This document shows, in pieces, positions 1 to 4,660 of a DNA stretch of 5,502 nucleotides. The notes beneath the pieces were generated by a model. The model saw only the letters and a program-made list of their open reading frames with translations. It had not been told where the DNA came from and ran no database searches. Positions within the stretch are counted from its first letter, which is position 1; each line of letters opens with the position of its first letter. This stretch comes from Caulobacteraceae bacterium. Its GTDB lineage: Bacteria; Pseudomonadota; Alphaproteobacteria; Caulobacterales; Caulobacteraceae. Location of the stretch: positions 1 through 5,502 of the forward strand of contig SDZP01000239.1 of NCBI GenBank assembly GCA_004144935.1, in the 5' to 3' direction. A program made the translations under genes and the position numbers.

Positions 1-12
1 GGCTTAGTGGGA

Positions 13-39
13 TTGACGGCGAAAGGCGAGCGCTCGGCC
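13..39 (+). promoter_or_regulatory. Weak candidate housekeeping promoter for the crotonase gene
   Basis: TTGACGG at 13-19 fits the Caulobacter sigma-73 -35 consensus (TTGaCgS, from memory) exactly. After a 12-base spacer, GCTCGGCC at 32-39 matches the -10 consensus GCTANAWC only in part, at GCT and the last C. If it is used, transcription would begin near position 46 and leave a leader of about 50 bases that includes the Shine-Dalgarno sequence. The poor -10 box makes this tentative. Confidence 0.22.
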
Positions 40-85
40 CGTGACGGCCGGCGGCCCGGCGGTTATGGATTGGCCAAAGCAAAGC

Positions 86-90
86 AAGGA
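86..90 (+). promoter_or_regulatory. Ribosome binding site of the crotonase gene
   Basis: AAGGA lies 8 bases before the ATG at 99. There is a second in-frame ATG at 105, but the spacing to this site favours 99 as the start. Confidence 0.6.
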
Positions 91-98
91 CGTTCGCC

Positions 99-896
99 AT
101 GAGCATGATCACCACCGAAAAGCGCGGCCATATCGCCATCCTGACCCTCGACCGGCCGGAGTCGATGAATGCGCTCGGCGCGGCGGGCGACGGTGATCAG
201 GTGCAGGCGGCCTGCGCGGCGATCAACGCCGACCAGGATATCCGCTGCGTCATCCTGACCGGCGCCGGCCGGGCCTTTTCGGCCGGCGGCGACGTCAAGG
301 CCATGAAGGCGCGCGAAGGGGCGTTCGGCGGATCGGGCGTGGCCATCCGCGAGAACTATCGCAACAACATCCACCGCATCGTCCGCTCGGTGTACGGGCT
401 GGAGGTGCCGTCGATCGCGGCCGTCAACGGCGCCGCCATCGGGCTCGGCTGCGATGTCGCCTGCATGACCGACATCCGGATCGCCGCCAGCAACGCCAAG
501 TTCGGCGTCACCTTCCTCAAGCTCGGCCTGATCCCCGGCGACGGCGGCGCCTGGCTGCTGCCGCGCACCATCGGCATGAGCCGCGCCTCCGAACTGCTGT
601 TCACCGGCGACGTCATCGATGCGGCGACGGCCGAGCGCTGGGGCCTGGTCAGCCAGGTCGTCGAGCCCGAGGTCCTGATGTCGGCCGCCATCGCCATGGC
701 CGAGAAGATCGCCCAGCAGCCGCCCCATTCCCTGCGCCTCGGCAAGGCCTTGCTGAAGCACGGCCAATCGACCAGCTACGACACCCTTATGGAAATGAGC
801 GCCGCCGCCCAGGCCATCAGCCATCTGACCGAAGACCATATGGAAGGGGTCAGCGCCCTGCTCGAAAAGCGGCCGGCGGTGTTCAAGGGTCAGTAG
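99..896 (+). CDS. Crotonase / enoyl-CoA hydratase family protein
   Basis: A 265-residue cytoplasmic acyl-CoA enzyme of the crotonase superfamily, normal length for the family. Visible landmarks are the oxyanion-hole segment FSAGGDVKAM (60-69), the second oxyanion segment AAVNGAAIGLGCDVA (107-121), the IPGDGGAWLLPR loop (145-156), the ASELLFTGDVIDA stretch (163-175) and a C-terminal EKRPAVF helix (256-262). In classical enoyl-CoA hydratase two glutamates activate the water. By hand alignment the second is kept (Glu165), but the first position (the Glu of the QPEI motif) is Phe139, and an Asp sits at 148 in the IPG loop. The protein may therefore be a hydratase of altered mechanism, an isomerase or another crotonase, and the substrate cannot be named. 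The ATG at 99 is supported by an AAGGA 8 bases upstream. A 51-bp gap separates it from the next gene, with which it may be co-transcribed. No neighbour points to a particular fatty-acid or amino-acid degradation pathway. Confidence 0.93.
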   Translation: MSMITTEKRGHIAILTLDRPESMNALGAAGDGDQVQAACAAINADQDIRCVILTGAGRAFSAGGDVKAMKAREGAFGGSGVAIRENYRNNIHRIVRSVYGLEVPSIAAVNGAAIGLGCDVACMTDIRIAASNAKFGVTFLKLGLIPGDGGAWLLPRTIGMSRASELLFTGDVIDAATAERWGLVSQVVEPEVLMSAAIAMAEKIAQQPPHSLRLGKALLKHGQSTSYDTLMEMSAAAQAISHLTEDHMEGVSALLEKRPAVFKGQ

Positions 897-934
897 GTGA
901 GGGGGCCTCTGCCGCTCCCGGTCGCCTGGCTGGC

Positions 935-940
935 GAAGGG
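935..940 (+). promoter_or_regulatory. Ribosome binding site of the DUF3052-type gene
   Basis: GAAGGG lies 7 bases before the ATG at 948 and supports that start. The rest of the 51-bp gap (897-947) shows no convincing terminator or promoter. Confidence 0.55.
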
Positions 941-947
941 CTAGGCG

Positions 948-1541
948 ATGGGCAAGGATGTCAGCGATGTCCCCGCCGCCCTGCCTGACGGCCCGGATGT
1001 CGGTCGGCTGCTGTGGGAGTCGCCGAAGCTGATCTTCCGCGGCGCCCATCGGCTCGTCTTCCAGGGCACGGCGCTGGCCGGCGTGAAGGCCGAAGGCGGC
1101 GACCTGGTCCTGGCCAGCGGCGAACGCTTCACCCTCGGCGAGCCCTTCGCCCGCCGCTGGGCCGAGGCCATCGTCAATCCGCCGGGGCGGCTCGACAGGC
1201 TCGGCGTCAAGCCCGGACTGCGGGTGGCGGTGCTCGAGATCGACGACCCGACCTTCCTCACCGAGTTGAGTCAAAGAACACAACCGATGAACGAGTTCAG
1301 CGAACTCGACATCCTGTTCTGGGGCGCCGACAGCACCGAGGCGCTGGCTCAGCTGCCGGATCTGATCCCGATGCTGGGGCCAAAGGGCGCCCTGTGGATC
1401 GTGTCGCGAAAGGGCAAGGCGGCGACGATCAAGGACATCGAGGTCATGGCCGGCGCCAAGGCGCACGGCCTGGTCGACAACAAGGTCTGCGCCTTCTCCG
1501 AGTCCCACACGGCGCTAAGGTTCACACGGCGAAAGACCTGA
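948..1541 (+). CDS. DUF3052-type protein of unknown function
   Basis: A 197-residue soluble protein with no signal peptide or membrane segment. It appears to have two parts. Residues about 20-85 look beta-rich (LIFRGAHRLVFQG, then DLVLASGERFTLGEP) and end in the conserved-looking NPPGRLDRLGVKPG turn (77-90). Residues about 91-195 resemble the DUF3052 domain: a strand RVAVLEIDD, a strand DILFWGADS (121-129), a central GPKGALWIVSRKGK (144-157) and a closing GLVDNKVCAFSESHTALRF (174-192). The order of strands and the loop GALWI recall a degenerate Rossmann or methyltransferase-like fold, but no cofactor motif is visible and I assign no reaction. The start is fixed by GAAGGG 7 bases upstream. The gene lies 51 bp after the crotonase gene and 66 bp before the permease gene. 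Proteins of this type are widespread and uncharacterised. I am confident that the gene is real and moderately confident of the family. Confidence 0.85.
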   Translation: MGKDVSDVPAALPDGPDVGRLLWESPKLIFRGAHRLVFQGTALAGVKAEGGDLVLASGERFTLGEPFARRWAEAIVNPPGRLDRLGVKPGLRVAVLEIDDPTFLTELSQRTQPMNEFSELDILFWGADSTEALAQLPDLIPMLGPKGALWIVSRKGKAATIKDIEVMAGAKAHGLVDNKVCAFSESHTALRFTRRKT

Positions 1542-1593
1542 AGGAATTTTGGCGCCAGGCCGGTGCAAGGGTGGCCTTCCGTGGCGTCGCCGG

Positions 1594-1601
1594 GCTAGAC
1601 C
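1594..1601 (+). promoter_or_regulatory. Candidate -10 element next to the permease ATG
   Basis: GCTAGACC matches the Caulobacter-type sigma-73 -10 consensus GCTANAWC at all but one specified position. It ends 6 bases before the ATG at 1608, so transcription would start at or next to the initiation codon. No good -35 box lies 10-14 bases upstream; the best candidate is TTCCGTG at 1577-1583. The lack of a Shine-Dalgarno sequence before this ATG fits a leaderless mRNA. Confidence 0.3.
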
Positions 1602-1607
1602 GGCGCC

Positions 1608-2501
1608 ATGGCGCTTCGCGACTTCTTCCTGCTCATGGCGATGTGCCTGATCTGGGCCTCGAACAATATCGTCAGCAAGATCGTGGTCAGCGACATGCAT
1701 GTCGCGCCGCTGTTCTATGCGGCGATCCGGTTCGGCATCGTCGCCGCCCTGACGCTGCCCTGGCTGCTGCCGGCCCCCCGGCCGATCTGGCGGATGATCG
1801 CCATCGCCCAGCTGATCGGCGGGCTGAACTTCGCCCTGCTGTTTGTCGGCTTCCAGACCGCCACGCCGTCGGCCGCCTCGATCATCGTCCAGCTCGGCGT
1901 GCCGATGACGACGGTGCTGTCGATGGTCATGCTGGGCGAGCGGGTGCGCTGGCGGCGGGGCCTCGGCATGGCCCTGACCCTGGCCGGCGCCCTGCTGGTG
2001 CTGTGGCATCCGGTGGGGGTGAGCATGTCCATCGGCCTCTGGCTGATCGCCGCCGCCGCCCTGGCCGGGTCGCTGGGGGCGGTGATGATGAAGCAGATGG
2101 AAGGGGTCAAACCCCTGCAGTTCCAGGCCTGGGTCGGCTTCTGCTCGTTCTGGCCGCTGCTGGCGATGAGCGCCATCTTCGAGAAGGGGCAGGTTGCCGG
2201 GGCGCTGGACGCCGGCTGGCCCTTCCTGGGGGCGGTGCTCTATTCGGCGCTGATCGTCTCGGTCATCGCCCACACGGTCTATTACCACCTCATCCAGAAG
2301 TACGAGGCGACCCTGATCTCGCCCCTGACCCTGATGACGCCCCTGGCGACCATCGTCATGGGCGTCCTGATCACCAAGGATCATTTCGACCTGCGCATGG
2401 GCATCGGGGCGGCGCTGGCCCTGCTGGGGGTCTTGATCGTGGCCCTGAGACCCAATCATGTGATGCCCCTGCTGCTGGCCATCCGGAACCGCGCTCAATG
2501 A
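1608..2501 (+). CDS. DMT-superfamily permease (EamA family transporter)
   Basis: A 297-residue inner-membrane protein with about ten hydrophobic helices (roughly 5-24, 32-52, 63-83, 88-109, 117-134, 142-162, 171-190, 204-225, 234-255, 264-281). This is the usual layout of two repeated EamA domains of five helices each. Family hallmarks are LIWASNNIVSK in helix 1, the RFG entry to helix 2, the GERVRWRRG cytoplasmic loop (110-118) after helix 4, and a second-half SPLTLMTPLATIVMGVL segment (238-254) equivalent to helix 9. Positively charged loops fit an inside location for both ends. Known relatives export amino acids such as O-acetylserine/cysteine or other metabolites, but the substrate cannot be read from the sequence. 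The ATG at 1608 has no Shine-Dalgarno sequence and the next Met is residue 10, so translation may be leaderless. The stop codon TGA lies 10 bp before the amidase start, which suggests one transcript with that gene. Confidence 0.92.
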   Translation: MALRDFFLLMAMCLIWASNNIVSKIVVSDMHVAPLFYAAIRFGIVAALTLPWLLPAPRPIWRMIAIAQLIGGLNFALLFVGFQTATPSAASIIVQLGVPMTTVLSMVMLGERVRWRRGLGMALTLAGALLVLWHPVGVSMSIGLWLIAAAALAGSLGAVMMKQMEGVKPLQFQAWVGFCSFWPLLAMSAIFEKGQVAGALDAGWPFLGAVLYSALIVSVIAHTVYYHLIQKYEATLISPLTLMTPLATIVMGVLITKDHFDLRMGIGAALALLGVLIVALRPNHVMPLLLAIRNRAQ

Positions 2502-2515
2502 GTCTCCTCCAATGA
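2498..2515 (+). other. Five-codon mini-ORF bridging permease and amidase
   Basis: ATG AGT CTC CTC CAA TGA encodes MSLLQ. Its ATG overlaps the permease stop (ATGA, 2498-2501), and its own TGA overlaps the amidase ATG (ATGA, 2512-2515). This arrangement could pass ribosomes from one gene to the next. Such a short frame also arises easily by chance, and nothing shows it is translated. Confidence 0.2.
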
Positions 2516-3243
2516 CGTTGGAAGTCATTCCCGCGCCGTCGCCCAATTTCGACGCCCGCACCGCGCCGCCGGACATGATCGTCATGCACTACACCGGCAT
2601 GAAGACCGGCGAGGAAGCCCTGGCCCGCCTGCGCGATCCGGAGGCCCGGGTCTCCAGCCACTATCTGGTGGAGGAGGACGGCCGGGTCTTCTCCCTGGTC
2701 GCCGAGGAGCGCCGGGCCTGGCATGCCGGTCGCGGCAGCTGGCGGGGCGAGACCAACTGCAACGCCGTCTCGGTCGGCATCGAGATCGTCAATCCGGGCC
2801 ATGAGTTCGGCTACCGGCCCTTCCCCGAGGCGCAGATCGCCGCCGTGATCGCCCTGACCGGCGAGATCCGCGGCCGCTGGCAGGTGCCGGACAACCGCAT
2901 CATCGGCCACTCCGACCTGGCCCCGGCCCGCAAGCAGGACCCGGGCGAACTGTTTCCCTGGCAGCGCATCGCCGAGGCCGGCCACGGCCTGTGGGCGGAC
3001 GCCGATCCGGCCCCGGGCGAGCCGCTGGCCGAAGGCGCCGAGGGGGTGGGGGTCTTCGCCCTGCAGGCCGGCCTGACCCGCCTGGGCTACGACTGCGCGC
3101 CGTCCGGAAAGTACGACCAGACCACCCGCGAGGTGGTCATGGCCTTCCAGCGCCACTGGGTGCAGAGCCGCTTCGACGGCGTCGCCGACGGCCTGACGCG
3201 GGCAAAGTTGATGGCGGTGATCCGGGCGGCGGCGGCGGCCTAG
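2512..3243 (+). CDS. N-acetylmuramoyl-L-alanine amidase (AmpD/AmiD-like) with peptidoglycan-binding domain
   Basis: A 243-residue zinc amidase that should cleave the bond between N-acetylmuramic acid (or its anhydro form) and L-alanine of the stem peptide, in peptidoglycan turnover or recycling. The Amidase_2 domain covers about 5-150. Likely zinc ligands are His26 (in MHYTG), His133 (in IGHSDLAP) and Asp143 (in RKQDPGE). Glu91 in VGIEIVN and Lys141 match AmpD catalytic residues. His50 (SSHY) and His71 (WHAG) are further conserved positions. Residues about 174-237 form a PG_binding_1 domain with LQAGLTRLGYD and AFQRHW. The two-domain plan resembles the E. coli lipoprotein AmiD, but no signal peptide or lipobox is visible here, so the protein looks cytoplasmic like AmpD unless it is exported by another route. 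No Shine-Dalgarno sequence precedes the ATG; the upstream bases are pyrimidine-rich (CTCCTCC, 2504-2510). Translation therefore probably depends on coupling to the permease gene 10 bp upstream. Confidence 0.94.
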   Translation: MTLEVIPAPSPNFDARTAPPDMIVMHYTGMKTGEEALARLRDPEARVSSHYLVEEDGRVFSLVAEERRAWHAGRGSWRGETNCNAVSVGIEIVNPGHEFGYRPFPEAQIAAVIALTGEIRGRWQVPDNRIIGHSDLAPARKQDPGELFPWQRIAEAGHGLWADADPAPGEPLAEGAEGVGVFALQAGLTRLGYDCAPSGKYDQTTREVVMAFQRHWVQSRFDGVADGLTRAKLMAVIRAAAAA

Positions 3244-3728
3244 TGCAGACCAAACTCGACGCTCCGTTCGGAACCCTGGACGCCAACGAGCAAAAATTCG
3301 TGGCGACAATCCGCGAGCACGGCTGGTTCTCGACGCACATCCTTGAAGAGGACGGCTTGCCCGGCTTCTCGTTCACCACCGGCTTCTGGCTGGAGCAGCG
3401 ATTTCCCGAGATCATTCTGTTTTCCATCCCGCGGCACGACAGGCACGAAATCCTCTGGGACCTGTATCGAGACATTCTGGATGGCGATCTGCCGCCCATC
3501 GGGGCGCCGGCGCCGCTTCTCGGCCAACACCCAGGCGTCCTGATGCCCGTCGCCAGGAAAAACTACGCGGAGCACCTCGGCTGGTGCATGTGGTTCTATC
3601 AGGGCGAAGATTTCCCCTGCCTCCAGCTGTTCTGGCCTGACCGCTGGGGCCGATTTCCCTGGGAGGAAGGCTGCGATCCGGAAGTTGTCGAGCTTCAGCC
3701 CAATCTGACCGACACGCCCTGGCGCTAG
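3243..3728 (+). CDS. DUF4262 domain-containing protein
   Basis: A 161-residue soluble protein matching DUF4262 over nearly its whole length. Characteristic stretches are HGWFSTHILEEDGLPGFSFT (26-45), FPEIILFSIP (54-63), HEILWDLYRDI (68-78), YAEHLGWCMWFYQ (108-120), FPCLQLFWPD (124-133) and GRFPW (136-140). It is rich in Trp and Phe. The family has no established reaction that I know of. The start is the GTG at 3243, whose first base is the last base of the amidase TAG (TAGTG). No ribosome binding site precedes it and no other start lies before the conserved region, so re-initiation after the amidase is likely. Codon use differs from its neighbour: 34 of 161 codons end in A or T, against 16 of 243 in the amidase, and AAA, CGA, AGG and TTT codons appear. 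This hints at different ancestry or weaker expression. The stop overlaps that of crtB on the other strand. Confidence 0.85.
   Translation: MQTKLDAPFGTLDANEQKFVATIREHGWFSTHILEEDGLPGFSFTTGFWLEQRFPEIILFSIPRHDRHEILWDLYRDILDGDLPPIGAPAPLLGQHPGVLMPVARKNYAEHLGWCMWFYQGEDFPCLQLFWPDRWGRFPWEEGCDPEVVELQPNLTDTPWR
3725..3728. other. Shared CTAG palindrome forming both convergent stop codons
   Basis: CTAG supplies TAG (3726-3728) for the + strand DUF4262 gene and, read on the other strand, TAG (3727-3725) for crtB. The two genes thus converge with a 4-bp overlap, leaving no room for an intergenic terminator. Confidence 0.9.
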
Positions 3729-4660
3729 ATCCGGCTCCATAGCGGCGGACGCACCGGCGGCTCGCGCCAGCGGTCCAGGGTCGCCCCGCGCAGGGCCATC
3801 AGGCCGCCCTGCAGGGCCAGCAGCACCTTGGTCCCCCTGCTCGTCGAGGTCCGGCTGTCCCAGGCCCGGGGTCCGCGCGCCACCACCCTGACGCCGATCT
3901 CCCGATAGACCCGGTTGGCCGCCGCCACCGCCCAGGCCGAGCGGAAGGGCAGGGCGCGCAGGCCCCAGCGGGCGCTGTCGTAGTAGGGCTCGGCCGCCTC
4001 GATCAGGCTGTAGGCGAGATTGGCCACCGACTGGCGATGGCGCGGGTCGGCCAGTTCCTCGCGCGGCACATCGGCTTCCTGCAGCCAGACATCGGGCAGG
4101 TAGACGCGGCCGTTGGCGGCGTCCTCGACGATGTCGCGGGCGATGTTGGTCAGCTGGAAGGCCAGGCCCAGATCCTGCGCCCGGCGCAGGGTGACCAGGT
4201 CGTCCGGCTTCACGCCCATGACCAGGGCCATCATCACCCCGACCGCACCGGCGACGTGCCAGCAGTATTTCAGGGTGTCCTCGAAGCTGGCGTACCGCAC
4301 CTCGGAAACATCCATGGCGAAGCCGTCGATCAGCTCGATCGCCCACTGCTCGGGAATGCGGCGACGCAGGGCGACCTGCTGGAAGGCCGCGAAGGCGGGA
4401 TCGAACTGCGGCTCGCCGGCCAGGGAGGAGCGGGTCTTTGCGTAGAGATCCTCGAGGGTTGCGCGAATCTGCTCCGGCGGGACGGCGACCCGGTCATGGC
4501 CGAGCGTCTGACCGTCGATGACGTCGTCGCAATGGCGGCACCAGGCATAGAGCATCTCGGCGTCGGCCCGGGTCTCGGGGTCGAACAGGGCGGCGGCGGC
4601 GGCGAAGCTCTGGCTCCCCTGCTGGATGGCGTCGCGGCTGCTGGCTTCCAGATCGCTCAA
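3725..4660 (-). CDS. crtB: Phytoene synthase
   Basis: A 311-residue enzyme that condenses two geranylgeranyl diphosphates head to head into 15-cis-phytoene, the first committed step of C40 carotenoid synthesis, probably at the membrane surface. Both aspartate-rich Mg2+/diphosphate motifs are intact: DDVID (45-49) within LYAWCRHCDDVIDG, and DIVED (176-180) within QLTNIARDIVEDAANGRVYLP. Length and all-helical character are normal for the squalene/phytoene synthase family. The start is a TTG at 4660, supported by GAGG 7 bases upstream and by a natural N-terminus (MSDLEASSRDAIQQGSQSF). The next Met is residue 36, inside the conserved core. The TTG overlaps the crtI stop by 4 bp (TTGA), so translation is likely coupled to crtI. 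A squalene or hydroxysqualene synthase is a less likely reading, because the desaturase next door is a carotenoid type. Confidence 0.95.
   Translation of the reverse strand: MSDLEASSRDAIQQGSQSFAAAAALFDPETRADAEMLYAWCRHCDDVIDGQTLGHDRVAVPPEQIRATLEDLYAKTRSSLAGEPQFDPAFAAFQQVALRRRIPEQWAIELIDGFAMDVSEVRYASFEDTLKYCWHVAGAVGVMMALVMGVKPDDLVTLRRAQDLGLAFQLTNIARDIVEDAANGRVYLPDVWLQEADVPREELADPRHRQSVANLAYSLIEAAEPYYDSARWGLRALPFRSAWAVAAANRVYREIGVRVVARGPRAWDSRTSTSRGTKVLLALQGGLMALRGATLDRWREPPVRPPLWSRI

Larger units (their letters stand above)
1..98. other. Non-coding or gene-end stretch before the crotonase gene
   Basis: No gene can be supported here. On the + strand, one frame is open from the window edge to a TGA at 42-44 and another to a TGA at 100-102, so either could be the tail of a gene starting left of the window. 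Their third-position composition is not convincingly coding, and I recognise neither peptide. A short perfect inverted repeat, GCCGG (47-51) with CCGGC (56-60), could fold into a small hairpin, but no T-run follows it. The right part holds the ribosome binding site of the next gene. Confidence 0.5.

Noticed and set aside
47..60. Small GC hairpin (GCCGG-CGGC-CCGGC) as a terminator of an upstream gene
   Set aside because: It has only five base pairs and no following T-run, and such repeats are common by chance in DNA this GC-rich.
63..1508. A 481-codon open frame on the - strand opposite the crotonase and DUF3052-type genes
   Set aside because: It is antisense to two well-supported genes. The translation is low-complexity, rich in Asp, Gly, His, Arg and Gln, and shows no domain. 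This is the usual by-product of GC-rich codon bias.
1557..1578. Inverted repeats AGGCC/GGCCT and AAGG/CCTT after the DUF3052-type gene as a terminator
   Set aside because: The stems are only 4-5 bp, are mutually exclusive and have no U-tract. This is not enough to call a terminator.
1013..2515. A 500-codon + strand frame running through the DUF3052-type gene, the gap and the permease
   Set aside because: It is Arg/Gly/Pro-rich without recognisable motifs and overlaps two genes with clear family features in another frame.
1515..2585. A 356-codon - strand frame opposite the permease
   Set aside because: It is very rich in Gln, Gly, Asp, His and Arg, typical of the complement of a GC-rich membrane-protein gene. 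No motif is visible.
2991..3242. An N-terminal extension of the DUF4262 protein starting at GTG 2991
   Set aside because: The extension is an out-of-frame reading of the amidase C-terminus, with Arg/Gly-rich nonsense sequence. Conserved DUF4262 sequence begins after the GTG at 3243.
2371..3309. A 312-codon - strand frame opposite the amidase
   Set aside because: It is the antisense shadow of a gene with complete catalytic residues, with no family signature of its own.
3240..4346. A 368-codon - strand frame across the DUF4262/crtB junction
   Set aside because: It shares sequence with crtB in a different frame and runs antisense to DUF4262. It is Ala/Gly/Pro/Arg-rich and motif-free.
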